From assembly GCF_002953135.1 (NCBI RefSeq), contig NZ_CP026372.1, forward strand, positions 2,777,501 through 2,841,500: 64,000 bases of DNA, given 5' to 3'. Shown here in pieces: positions 50,255 to 58,602 of this stretch. Each line of letters opens with the position of its first letter. Positions within the stretch are counted from its first letter, which is position 1. The position numbers were made by a program, and so were the translations under genes. The notes beneath the pieces are model-generated. The model ran no database searches, had not been told where the DNA came from, and saw only the letters and a program-made list of their open reading frames with translations. This DNA is from Sphingobium sp. SCG-1 (GTDB taxonomy: Bacteria > Pseudomonadota > Alphaproteobacteria > Sphingomonadales > Sphingomonadaceae).

Positions 50255-52081
50255 TTGTACCGTAAGGGTTTCCTGCTGATCGGCCTGCTCGCGGGCGGCG
50301 CGGCCTTGGCGCTGGCCGTACCCGTGCTTGATGCCGGATTTGCGCAGGAGACGCCCGAATCACTGCTGCCCCCCGGCTTTGGCGACACGCCACCTGCCGA
50401 ACAGCCGCGCCCGGCCAGCCCTGGCGCACCACCGCCCTCGCCCTCTGCCCCGCCAGCCATGGTGCAGCCGCTCCCCACCGATCTGGCGATAGCGGACAAC
50501 GCTTCCAACGCGACCGAGGATGTTGCTCTTTCCGAAGAGGAACTGGCGGCGCAGGCTGCAAAATACGACTTGCCTGATAATGCCCGGCGTTCCCTTGATC
50601 GCGTCGGGCCTTTGACCCCGGAGACACGGGGCTTTGCGCCTGACGCTTTTGGACGGGAGTCAGGACAGTTCCTCGCCACGTTGATGAAGCAGAGCCACGC
50701 ACCCTTCGCGTCGCGCTGGGCTTCGATACTCCTGCGCCGCGCGCTGCTGTCCGCGACCAATACGCCGGCCGACATCAACGGCGCGGATTTCGTGGCTGAA
50801 CGCGCCTGGCTGCTGCTGCGCATGGGCGAGGCGGACTCAGCGCGGCTGCTGGTGCAAAGCGTGGATCCGGACCGGTTTACGTCCCGCCTTTATGCCGTTG
50901 CGATGCAGACTTACCTCGCTACCGCTGATCCCGCAGGTTTGTGCCCATTATCAACAGGCGCGTTGCGCACGAGCGATGAGCCGGGCTGGCAGATGTCGAA
51001 AGCCATTTGCGCTTCTCTTGCGGGCGATCAGGGCACCGCGAGTGGCGTCCTCAATCAGGCGCAGCGCCAGGGCACCGCTAGCGGCGTCGATTATCGGCTG
51101 GCGGAAAAGGTCGTCGGAGCGGGCTTCAACGCGCGCCGTTCGGTAAAAATCGAATGGACGGGCGTCGACAGTCTCACCGCCTGGCGCTTCGGTTTGGCCA
51201 CCGCCACTAACGTTCCGATCCCCGAAGAGTTATGGGGCACGGCAGGTCCGCACGTCCGCGCGTGGGAAGCCCGCGCACCTACGTTGTCGCCCGTTCGCCG
51301 CTGGGATGGTGCCAACGTTGCAGCGCGCCTTGGCGTGTTTTCGAACGCGGCGTTGGTGGATTTCTACGGCGATGTTGCGACCGATCCCGATGTGCCAGAC
51401 GCGATACGTGACCGCACGGATGCATTGCGCACCGCTTATTCTGGCGCAAACGTTGGTAATCGCATCGACGCGATGCGGACGCTTTGGCGAACGGACGACA
51501 AGAACCTTCGCTATGTAGGCTTGATCGCCGTGGCCCGCGCTGCTGCAACCCTTCCTGTCACGTCCGCAACAAGCGAGGACACCGTCCATCTGATCGCCGC
51601 AATGCTAAGTGCCGGTTACGACCGCAGCGCCGCGCGTTGGGCAAGCGCGCTGGCGCAATCGGATGACGCAGCGGCGGAAGATGGCTGGGCGATGCTGGCA
51701 CTCGGCGCGCCGACGCCGGTCGTTGAAATCACCCCCGACCGGGTTTCGAATTACATCGAAGCCGCAGGCTCGGCGAAGGGTCGGATGCTTCTCGCCGGAC
51801 TTGCCGGCCTCAACAGGCTTTCCCAAGCAGATGCTAATACGCTTGGATCCAACACGGGCCTGGCCTTCACGCCGCGCAGCCGTTGGGCGCGCGCGATAGG
51901 AGCCGCGGCGCAGCGGGGCGAGTCCGCCACGGTCGCATTGTTGGCGGGTATTGGCATGCAAGTCCCCGACTGGAGCCGGGTGCCCCCCGCCCACCTCTAT
52001 CACATCGTCGCTGCGCTCCATCGGGTCGGGCTGGACCCCGAAGCGAGGATGATCGCGGCTGAGGCGATCGCGCGGCTTTAA
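50255..52081 (+). CDS. Large secreted or periplasmic helical protein, function unknown
   Basis: 608 aa from a TTG start. A signal peptide or anchor (FLLIGLLAGGAALALAVPVL) is followed by a Pro-rich linker (about 35-75) and a long Ala-rich helical region with degenerate repeat character (for example RAWLLLRMGEADSARLLVQS and LHRVGLDPEARMIAAEAIARL), suggesting TPR-like solenoids. A short direct repeat QGTASGV occurs twice around residues 265-280. No enzymatic motif is seen. It lies between a small membrane protein and xerD, 2 bases before xerD. Confidence 0.7.
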   Translation: MYRKGFLLIGLLAGGAALALAVPVLDAGFAQETPESLLPPGFGDTPPAEQPRPASPGAPPPSPSAPPAMVQPLPTDLAIADNASNATEDVALSEEELAAQAAKYDLPDNARRSLDRVGPLTPETRGFAPDAFGRESGQFLATLMKQSHAPFASRWASILLRRALLSATNTPADINGADFVAERAWLLLRMGEADSARLLVQSVDPDRFTSRLYAVAMQTYLATADPAGLCPLSTGALRTSDEPGWQMSKAICASLAGDQGTASGVLNQAQRQGTASGVDYRLAEKVVGAGFNARRSVKIEWTGVDSLTAWRFGLATATNVPIPEELWGTAGPHVRAWEARAPTLSPVRRWDGANVAARLGVFSNAALVDFYGDVATDPDVPDAIRDRTDALRTAYSGANVGNRIDAMRTLWRTDDKNLRYVGLIAVARAAATLPVTSATSEDTVHLIAAMLSAGYDRSAARWASALAQSDDAAAEDGWAMLALGAPTPVVEITPDRVSNYIEAAGSAKGRMLLAGLAGLNRLSQADANTLGSNTGLAFTPRSRWARAIGAAAQRGESATVALLAGIGMQVPDWSRVPPAHLYHIVAALHRVGLDPEARMIAAEAIARL

Positions 52082-52083
52082 AG

Positions 52084-52980
52084 GTGTCGAGCGACGCCCC
52101 GCTAATTGATCGATTCCTCGAAATAATGGCCGCAGAGCGTGGCGCGTCCCGCAATACGCTGCTCGCTTACCGCACCGATCTCCTAGGTGCTTCGGAAGCG
52201 ATAGGCGGACTAGAGCACGCCGATAGCACGAGGCTTGAAACGCTGGCCAGCCTATGGTCGCCGCTTTCCGGCTCCACCGTTGCACGCAAGGCCTCTGCGC
52301 TCCGGGGCTTCTACGCTTTCTTGCAGGAAGAGGGCTTTCGAGACGATAATCCATCGGCCGCCCTTCCCCGTCCTGCATTGCAACGCCCGCTTCCGAAAAT
52401 ATTGAGCACGGCAGACGTAGACCTGATTTTCGGTGTGATCGCCGAACGCCTCGCCGTCGCGCATCCATCGCCGCAGGATTGGCGCCTGTCCGCCATGATA
52501 GAGTTGCTTTACGGGTCGGGCCTGCGCGCGACCGAGCTGGTGTCGCTCCCCCGCCGCTCGCTGGCCAGCGACCGCCCCTTCCTGATCCTCCGCGGCAAGG
52601 GCGGGAGGGAACGCATGGTGCCGATCTCGGACCGCGCACGCGCAGCCGTCGCAGCATGGTCAGCACTCGTGCCGGAGGATAGCCCCTGGCTATTTCCTTC
52701 GGGCAAGAGCCATTTGAGCCGTATTCGTCTCTACCAGATGGTGAAGGATCTGGCGGCCGCCGCAGGAATACGGCCCGACCGAGTCAGCCCGCACGTCCTG
52801 CGTCACGCCTTCGCCACTCACCTGCTGGAGGGCGGTGCGGATTTGCGCGCGTTGCAGACGATGCTCGGCCATGCGGACATCGGCACCACGCAGATCTACA
52901 CGCATGTCGAGAGTGCGCGGCTGGTGGCGTTGGTCAACAGCCGTCATCCGCTCGTTGACCTGAAGCCGCGCTCGTCCTAA
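52084..52980 (+). CDS. xerD: Site-specific tyrosine recombinase XerD
   Basis: 298 aa. The N-terminal SAM-like domain is followed by the catalytic domain with the Arg in YGSGLRATELVSLP, the HxxR box in SPHVLRHAFATHLLEGGADLR, GHADIGTTQIY with the His and the Tyr nucleophile. XerD resolves chromosome dimers at dif with XerC. It starts with GTG 2 bases after the previous stop. Housekeeping neighbours (accA, aroK) point to XerD rather than a phage integrase. No dif site is seen here. Confidence 0.92.
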   Translation: MSSDAPLIDRFLEIMAAERGASRNTLLAYRTDLLGASEAIGGLEHADSTRLETLASLWSPLSGSTVARKASALRGFYAFLQEEGFRDDNPSAALPRPALQRPLPKILSTADVDLIFGVIAERLAVAHPSPQDWRLSAMIELLYGSGLRATELVSLPRRSLASDRPFLILRGKGGRERMVPISDRARAAVAAWSALVPEDSPWLFPSGKSHLSRIRLYQMVKDLAAAAGIRPDRVSPHVLRHAFATHLLEGGADLRALQTMLGHADIGTTQIYTHVESARLVALVNSRHPLVDLKPRSS

Positions 52981-52990
52981 CGCCTGCGCC

Positions 52991-53935
52991 ATGGTCAGTT
53001 TCCTCGATTTCGAAAAGCCTATCGCCGCGCTGGAAGCGCGCATTTCCGAACTGCGTGAGACGGCGCGAGAGGGCGATCTCTCCATCGACAGTGAGATCGA
53101 CAAGTTGCAACAGCGTGCGGGCAAGATGCTTTCCGACACGTATGGGAAGCTGACGCCGTGGCAGAAGACGCAAGTAGCGCGCCATCCCGATCGGCCGCAT
53201 TTCCGGCACTATGTCGCAGGCATCTTCGACGAATTTATCCCCCTCGCAGGCGACCGGGCATTTGGCGACGATCAGGCTATCCTGGGCGGATTTGCGCAGC
53301 TCGATGGCCGCCGCGTCATGGTAATCGGCCATGAGAAAGGCGAGGACACCGCCAGTCGTCTCAAGCATAATTTCGGTATGGGAAAGCCCGAAGGTTACCG
53401 CAAAGCTATCAGACTTATGCAATTGGCGGACCGCTTCGGCCTTCCGGTAATCACGCTGGTCGATACCTCTGGCGCATTCCCCGGCGTGCAGGCAGAGGAA
53501 CGCGGTCAGGCCGAAGCTATCGCGCGTTCGACCGAGCAATGCCTGGCGCTTGGTGTGCCTATGATCGCGGCGGTCGTCGGCGAGGGCGGCTCTGGCGGCG
53601 CAGTGGCTTTGGCGGCCGCCAATCGCGTGCTGATGTTCGAACATGCCGTCTACGCCGTGATCTCGCCCGAAGGTTGCGCCTCGATCCTGTGGCGCACGGC
53701 CGAGAAGGCCAGCGACGCAGCGACCGCTATGCAAGTGACGGCGCAGCATTTGAAGTCATTGGGCGTGATAGACGCCATTGTGCCGGAACCTGTCGGCGGA
53801 GCGCATCGCGCTCCTGCTGAGGCCATAGCGGCTTTACGCGGCGCGTTGATCCAGCATCTCGATCAGCTATCGGGCCTTGCTCCCGGAGCCTTGCGCAATG
53901 ATCGCGCGGACAAGTTCCTCGCGATGGGAACTTGA
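52991..53935 (+). CDS. accA: Acetyl-CoA carboxylase carboxyltransferase subunit alpha
   Basis: 314 aa, normal length. It transfers the carboxyl group from biotin to acetyl-CoA in fatty-acid synthesis, with AccD as partner. Motifs are SFLDFEKPIAALEARI at the start, HPDRPHFRHYVAGIFDEF, TLVDTSGAFPGVQAEERGQ and GEGGSGGAVALAAAN. The ATG lies 10 bases after the xerD stop, so it is cotranscribed with it. Confidence 0.97.
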   Translation: MVSFLDFEKPIAALEARISELRETAREGDLSIDSEIDKLQQRAGKMLSDTYGKLTPWQKTQVARHPDRPHFRHYVAGIFDEFIPLAGDRAFGDDQAILGGFAQLDGRRVMVIGHEKGEDTASRLKHNFGMGKPEGYRKAIRLMQLADRFGLPVITLVDTSGAFPGVQAEERGQAEAIARSTEQCLALGVPMIAAVVGEGGSGGAVALAAANRVLMFEHAVYAVISPEGCASILWRTAEKASDAATAMQVTAQHLKSLGVIDAIVPEPVGGAHRAPAEAIAALRGALIQHLDQLSGLAPGALRNDRADKFLAMGT

Positions 53936-54004
53936 CCCTTCACCGGCAATTCTCTTTTCCTGTTCCCGCCTTAAGGTGGCGATGAGAGGCTACAGGAGAA
54001 GTTG

Positions 54005-55483
54005 ATGCGCAGAGGGATGAAGATAGCCGGTTGCGGGATCATCGCGGGGGGAATGCTGTTTGTGCTTCCTGCGGCGGTAGGGCAGCAGCGTGCGATCTCC
54101 ACCGCATCCTCCATCAGCGCACAGGACAAAGCCGACGGCGCGAAGGCGCATCCGCAACTGTTGCAGGAGTTTGGCGGTGCCTATGCCGGACCGCAGGCGG
54201 CTTACGTCACGACGGTCGGGCGCCGAATTGCGGTGCAGTCGGGACTTTCCAATGCGCAGGGTGATTTTACCGTAACTCTGCTCAATTCGCCCGTAAACAA
54301 CGCTTTCGCGATTCCCGGCGGCTATATCTATGTCACGCGCCAGTTAATGGCATTGATGAACGACGAAGCGGAACTTGCCGGCGTCTTGGGCCATGAAGTT
54401 GGTCACGTCGCTGCTCAACACAGCCAGCGTCGGCAGAAGGCGGCGTCTCGCAATGCGATAGGCGGCACATTGCTTCAGGTGCTGGCCGGCGCGGTGCTCG
54501 GCGACTCGGGTCTGGGCAACATTCTGCAACAGGGCATCGGCACAGCCAGTCAGGCGCTCACCCTGAAGTTCTCCCGAAGCCAGGAATATGAAGCCGACGA
54601 CCTTGGCGTGCGCTATCTCGCCAGCGCTGGATATGATCCGAGAGCGCTCTCTTCGACGTTGGCGTCATTGGCAGCGCAGAACGCTCTGGACCAGCGCCAG
54701 AAGGGAGACAGCCGGTCGGTTCCCCAATGGGCGAGCACCCATCCCGATCCGGAGGCGCGAGTCTCGCGCGCCTTGCAGCGGGCGCAGGCAACCGGCGCCG
54801 CCAGCACTTTGCGTAATCGCGATGCCTTCCTGACGGCGCTGAACGGCACGCTTTATGGCGATGACCCGGAACAGGGCGTGATCGACGGCAACATGTTTCG
54901 CCATCCAGCCCTTAAGCTCTCCTTCTCCATTCCAAGCGGATACGCCATGGAGAACGGCTCCAGCGCAGTTAGCATAACCGGCGCGAACGGTCAGGCTCAG
55001 TTCTCCGGCGCAAGCTATAACGGCGACATGCGCGCCTATATTGGATCGGTGTTCCGCGGCATCGACAAGAACGCCGCGCTGGATGCCGACGCAATTCAGC
55101 GCACGACGATCAACGGCATTCCGGCAAGCTACGCGGTCATCAGCGCCAATGCTAAATCAGGTCCGGTGGACGTGACGGTCTTTGCCTATGAATTCGGTCC
55201 AAAAGCCGCTTATCACTTCGTTATGATAACGCCGTCGGGCGTTGGCGCAGAACCGTTCGAGCCTATGCTTTCGTCGGTGAAGCGCCTGAGCGCACAGGAA
55301 GCCGCTGCCATCAAGCCGCGCCGCGTTAGCATAGTGACAGTGAAAGCAGGCGACACCGTCGCTTCCCTGGCGGCCAAGATGGCTTACACCGACCATCGCG
55401 AGGATCGCTTCCGGGTCATAAACGCGATTGCCACGGGCGGCACGGTGCGACCCGGCCAAAAGGTCAAGATCGTCACCTACTGA
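54005..55483 (+). CDS. M48-family metalloprotease with C-terminal LysM-like domain (BepA-like)
   Basis: 492 aa. A signal peptide (CGIIAGGMLFVLPAAVGQQ) leads to an M48 domain: zinc motif HEVGH (130-134) and the third ligand Glu in SQEYEADDLGVRYL. The C-terminal end (about 440-492), VKAGDTVASLAAKM with RVINAI and GQKVKIVTY, looks LysM-like and may bind peptidoglycan. BepA-type proteases degrade misassembled outer-membrane proteins in the periplasm. AGGAGA precedes the ATG at 54005; a TTG at 54002 is adjacent. An intrinsic terminator follows. Confidence 0.9.
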   Translation: MRRGMKIAGCGIIAGGMLFVLPAAVGQQRAISTASSISAQDKADGAKAHPQLLQEFGGAYAGPQAAYVTTVGRRIAVQSGLSNAQGDFTVTLLNSPVNNAFAIPGGYIYVTRQLMALMNDEAELAGVLGHEVGHVAAQHSQRRQKAASRNAIGGTLLQVLAGAVLGDSGLGNILQQGIGTASQALTLKFSRSQEYEADDLGVRYLASAGYDPRALSSTLASLAAQNALDQRQKGDSRSVPQWASTHPDPEARVSRALQRAQATGAASTLRNRDAFLTALNGTLYGDDPEQGVIDGNMFRHPALKLSFSIPSGYAMENGSSAVSITGANGQAQFSGASYNGDMRAYIGSVFRGIDKNAALDADAIQRTTINGIPASYAVISANAKSGPVDVTVFAYEFGPKAAYHFVMITPSGVGAEPFEPMLSSVKRLSAQEAAAIKPRRVSIVTVKAGDTVASLAAKMAYTDHREDRFRVINAIATGGTVRPGQKVKIVTY

Positions 55484-55497
55484 GCGCAAACAAAAAA

Positions 55498-55528
55498 GGG
55501 CGGCAGGATCATCCCTGCCGCCCTTTTT
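55498..55528. terminator. Bidirectional intrinsic terminator
   Basis: GGGCGGCAGG (55498-55507) and CCTGCCGCCC (55514-55523) form a perfect 10-bp stem with a 6-base loop, followed by TTTTT on the plus strand and preceded by an A-run. It can stop both the M48 gene and the convergent pilin gene. Confidence 0.9.
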
Positions 55529-55550
55529 CTTCAAATTACCAATCCGGCAA

Positions 55551-55709
55551 TTAGAGCTTGTTACCAACGTTGTTGAAGGTGTTGGTCAGCTTCGAGCCCA
55601 TGCTGGACATCGCGGTGATGGCGGCAACCGCGATCAAAGCAGCGATCAGGCCGTATTCGATAGCCGTCGCGCCTTTGTTGTTCTTGATCATCTTACGAAA
55701 ATGCATCAT
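55551..55709 (-). CDS. Flp/Fap-type class IVb pilin
   Basis: A 52-aa prepilin. The short basic leader MMHFRKMIKNNKG is followed by the cleavage and hydrophobic motif ATAIEYGLIAALIAVAA, with the invariant G at the cleavage site and EY at +5/+6. The C-terminus is the short NTFNNVGNKL tail of Flp proteins. It would be processed by TadV-type peptidase and assembled into Flp fibres for attachment. GAAGGGAAG precedes the ATG at 55709. No tad/cpa genes are in the window. Confidence 0.92.
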   Translation of the reverse strand: MMHFRKMIKNNKGATAIEYGLIAALIAVAAITAMSSMGSKLTNTFNNVGNKL

Positions 55710-55818
55710 GTCGTCTTCCCTTCATTATCTGGTAGATGGGTCAAATATCTACCACTTCCGAACAACTCAAAAGCTGTTGGGGTTTTTATGAACTGTCGTC
55801 CAACTCATCATCCGAACA

Positions 55819-55836
55819 CGTTCAGCTAAGTGAACG
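55819..55836. promoter_or_regulatory. Inverted repeat upstream of the first Flp pilin
   Basis: CGTTCA (55819-55824), GCTAAG spacer, TGAACG (55831-55836). It lies 110-127 bases upstream of the pilin ATG in AT-rich intergenic DNA and downstream of the second pilin gene. It may be an operator or a weak terminator; no T-run follows on either strand. The remainder of 55710-55919 shows no other clear element. Confidence 0.45.
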
Positions 55837-55919
55837 GATAACGCCTCAACAATCTCGTTTTATGATGTCAGGGTTTCAAAAGTTTTAACGCGATGATCCT
55901 AATTGTCAGAAATCTATAG

Positions 55920-56105
55920 TTAATGCGCGCTAACTTCATTTGAGACATTGTTCCACATATTCATGGTTTTCGTTGCTACTCCTTGGAGTGCAACTATCAT
56001 CCCGAGTACGATCATCGCGCAAATTAGCCCATATTCTACCGCAGTCGCGCCGCGCTCTGAAGCTGCGAGAGCCGAGCGAAAGAAATTCCGGACAATGCCG
56101 CGCAC
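55920..56105 (-). CDS. Second Flp-type pilin
   Basis: About 61 aa from a GTG at 56105 preceded by GGCGGG. The leader is FRSALAASERG and the processed part begins ATAVEYGLICAMIVLGMIVAL, again with G at the cleavage site and EY at +5/+6. The tail is MNMWNNVSNEVSAH. It is more divergent than the downstream pilin and may be a minor pilin. It is divergent from mutT by 63 bases. The open frame upstream to 56258 overlaps mutT and is shadow. Confidence 0.85.
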   Translation of the reverse strand: MRGIVRNFFRSALAASERGATAVEYGLICAMIVLGMIVALQGVATKTMNMWNNVSNEVSAH

Positions 56106-56168
56106 TATGATCCCGCCTGTTGCCGTGGCCAGCCTCACGTGTAAGGCATTGTGCGTTAATAGATTGTT

Positions 56169-56594
56169 ATGATGATGCCCGAAAAACCCCTGCCCGCTTC
56201 TCTCCTGCACGTCGTCGCCGTCGCCCTGGTGGATGCTGACGGGCGTGTCCTGCTGCAAAAGCGGCCGCCCGGCGGCTCCCTAGCCGATCTCTGGGAATTT
56301 CCGGGCGGCAAGATCGAGCCTGGCGAGACGCCTGAAGCGGCGCTTGTGCGGGAGCTTGAGGAGGAACTGGGCATTTCCACTCACGCAAGTTGCCTCGCTC
56401 CCGCCGCCTTCGCCAGCGAGCCTCTAGGCGATCGCCACCTCGTCATGCTGGTCTACGTCTGCCGGAAGTGGTCGGGCATACCCGAACCGCGCCATGCGAC
56501 AGCGTTGCAATGGCTCCGCCCGGCGCAAATGTATGATGTGCCGATGCCGAAAGCCGATCTGCCACTCATCGGACTGCTCGACGCCTTGCTCTGA
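56169..56594 (+). CDS. mutT: 8-oxo-dGTP diphosphatase MutT (Nudix)
   Basis: About 141 aa. The Nudix box is complete: GGKIEPGETPEAALVRELEE followed by ELGI. It begins HVVAVALVDADGRVLLQKRP and contains WEFPGGK, as in MutT. It hydrolyses 8-oxo-dGTP and so prevents A:T to C:G mutations. Three consecutive ATG codons (56169, 56172, 56175) could each be used. It is convergent with the methyltransferase gene. Confidence 0.92.
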   Translation: MMMPEKPLPASLLHVVAVALVDADGRVLLQKRPPGGSLADLWEFPGGKIEPGETPEAALVRELEEELGISTHASCLAPAAFASEPLGDRHLVMLVYVCRKWSGIPEPRHATALQWLRPAQMYDVPMPKADLPLIGLLDALL

Positions 56595-56606
56595 CGAAAC
56601 GACGCG

Positions 56607-57473
56607 CTAGTCGCGTCGTTTCGGCTTCAACGCCTCCGCCAGCGAGACGGTAGCACTGCCTCGCCTTGCAGGCGCCGCTTGGCTGGGATCGGGCTTCCAC
56701 CCCGATAGATAGGCAATCGCAAAACGCTCTGCCGTTTTCCCGTCAGCATCCGCCGCCTTTAGGAAAAGCGTAGCGGCATGGCTCAACACTGCCCGGCTCA
56801 GCATCGGCGGACGCGATAGAAGGACATTGGAAGCCCCCATGCCGCGCAGATCGTCAAGCAGTCCAAAGATGCTGCCATAGCGGACGGTAAGAGTATCTCC
56901 ATCCGCAACGGGCATTGTAAAGCCTGCACGGCTCAAAAGGTCGCCCCCGGCACGCACGTCCACTTGCGGATGAATATGCTGCCCAGCGCGATCCCCTTCC
57001 GCCCCCAGAAGCACCGCCCGCAGAACGGGCAAAGATCCCGCTCCCGCAAACGCACCAAGCAGCAATCCATCGGGCCGCAGTATCCGCTGCATCAGCAAGA
57101 GTGCGCCCGGCAAGTCGTTCACGCTCTCCAACGTGCCGCACGCCACGATAAGATCGAAGCTGTTATCGGCGAACGGCAAGGCATCCTCGTCGGCCTGCAC
57201 GCCTCCCACAGCGGCGGCATTCACATGACCCGAATCCGTGCAGACAACACGCTTGCCCAACGCCCGCAGTCGGGACGGGAGATAATCGTCCGGACAACCG
57301 ACCACGAGAACATCAACCAAATCTCGCTTCACATCCGCCAGCCGGTCCAGCAACTCCTCGGCCATGTGCCGGTACAGGAAGTCGTGCGCCCCGAACTTAT
57401 CGGCTGCACGATCCCGCCGGATCGCCCGGGTTCGCCGGTCGAAAATTTCGTGAGAGGGAGACTGCTGCGACAC
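56607..57473 (-). CDS. SAM-dependent methyltransferase, BioC/NDUFAF5-like
   Basis: About 288 aa. It starts SQQSPSHEIFDRRTRAIRRD, typical of the alphaproteobacterial NDUFAF5/BioC-like family (EIFDR..R...RDR). The Rossmann motif is VLVVGCPDDYL, followed by DALPFADNSFDLIVACGTLE and VNDLPGALLLMQRILRPDG. The GTG at 57473 precedes the conserved start; an ATG at 57515 is also in frame. NDUFAF5 hydroxylates/modifies a complex I subunit in mitochondria; the bacterial role is unresolved. It is divergent from comF. Confidence 0.8.
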   Translation of the reverse strand: MSQQSPSHEIFDRRTRAIRRDRAADKFGAHDFLYRHMAEELLDRLADVKRDLVDVLVVGCPDDYLPSRLRALGKRVVCTDSGHVNAAAVGGVQADEDALPFADNSFDLIVACGTLESVNDLPGALLLMQRILRPDGLLLGAFAGAGSLPVLRAVLLGAEGDRAGQHIHPQVDVRAGGDLLSRAGFTMPVADGDTLTVRYGSIFGLLDDLRGMGASNVLLSRPPMLSRAVLSHAATLFLKAADADGKTAERFAIAYLSGWKPDPSQAAPARRGSATVSLAEALKPKRRD

Positions 57474-57536
57474 TGAAACTACCAATATGCTGAAGCGCAC
57501 CTTGTGCTCCGCCATTCGCTCGTGGACAAGAGCGTG

Positions 57537-58292
57537 ATGCAGCTAATTACGCGCCCCGTTCTCAGATTGCTGCGCCCGGTGATGGATTACGCTCTCCCCC
57601 CGCGATGCCCCGGCTGCGGCATCATAGTCGAAGACGACGATCGCTTTTGCCTTCCATGCTGGAGCAGCATGACGTTCTTGGGCGAGCCCTGTTGCGATCG
57701 CTGCGGCATACCGTTTCCCTACGATATGGGTGCGGATGCCCTGTGCGGCCCTTGCTTGGCCAATCCGCCGTCGATCGACCGGTCCCGCGCCGTACTCGCC
57801 TATGGCGATCTTGCCCGCACGGTAGCTTTGAAACTGAAATATGGGCGCCGCATAGGGCTGTCGCGACTCATCGCGCAGCAGATGGTGCGGCATGTTCCGC
57901 TGGATGCTGGCGAGAATGTGCTGATTGTCCCCGTCCCTCTCCATCGCTGGCGGTTGTGGTGGCGTGGATTCAATCAATCCGCCCTCATCGCTGGTCAGTT
58001 GGCCAGGGCCACAAGCATCTCGGTGAACAGCGAGCTGCTGGTCAGAACCAAGCGCACACCCCCGCTGCGAAACCTTAATCCGATGGCCCGTAAAAAGATC
58101 GTGCGAGGCGCGTTCGCGCTGAGCGCAAATGCCAAAGCGCAGTTAAAAGACAGGGACATTATCCTGATCGACGACGTTCACACTAGCGGAGCCACGGCGG
58201 AAGCCTGCGCTGCGGCACTGCGCAAAGGCGGAGCGCGTTCCGTCATGCTGATTTGCTGGGCGCGCGTCCTGCCGGATGCTCCTGACGATTGA
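57537..58292 (+). CDS. ComF family phosphoribosyltransferase-like protein
   Basis: 251 aa. The N-terminal double zinc region is RCPGCG, CLPCW, CDRCG and CGPC. The PRTase domain has the family strand LIVPVPLHRWRLWWRGFNQS and the PRPP loop ILIDDVHTSGATAEACAAAL. ComF helps transformation in Bacillus; in Proteobacteria its role (GntX type) is not settled. The ATG at 57537 is chosen. It is divergent from the methyltransferase gene and followed by grxC. Confidence 0.9.
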   Translation: MQLITRPVLRLLRPVMDYALPPRCPGCGIIVEDDDRFCLPCWSSMTFLGEPCCDRCGIPFPYDMGADALCGPCLANPPSIDRSRAVLAYGDLARTVALKLKYGRRIGLSRLIAQQMVRHVPLDAGENVLIVPVPLHRWRLWWRGFNQSALIAGQLARATSISVNSELLVRTKRTPPLRNLNPMARKKIVRGAFALSANAKAQLKDRDIILIDDVHTSGATAEACAAALRKGGARSVMLICWARVLPDAPDD

Positions 58293-58340
58293 CAATCCCG
58301 GACTTGCCCCCAAATCTGCTGGCAAAGGAGTTAGTTTTGA

Positions 58341-58598
58341 ATGGCGCATGTTGAAATCTACACGAAAGCCTTTTGCGGCTACTGCGCACGCGCCAAGTCG
58401 CTGCTGGGCAAAAAGGGCGTCGCTTTCGAGGAGTATGACATTACGATGGGCGGACCGAAGCGCAGCGAGATGCTGGAACGTGCCCAAGGAGGCGCGACTG
58501 TTCCCCAGATATTCATAGACGGCACGCATGTCGGCGGCAGCGACGATCTCGGACGATTGGATCGTGAGGGTAAACTGGACGCATTGCTGGGAATTTAG
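58341..58598 (+). CDS. grxC: Glutaredoxin 3
   Basis: 85 aa with the redox motif CGYC, cis-Pro in TVPQIFIDG, and GSDDLGRLDREGKLD for glutathione binding. It reduces disulfides using glutathione in the cytoplasm. It lies between comF and an amidase gene in the same direction. Confidence 0.95.
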   Translation: MAHVEIYTKAFCGYCARAKSLLGKKGVAFEEYDITMGGPKRSEMLERAQGGATVPQIFIDGTHVGGSDDLGRLDREGKLDALLGI

Positions 58599-58602
58599 AC
58601 CG

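Noticed and set aside
52084..52980. Possible phage integrase next to an island
   Set aside because: XerD-type motifs and core-gene neighbours (accA, aroK) with no att site or phage genes indicate chromosomal XerD.
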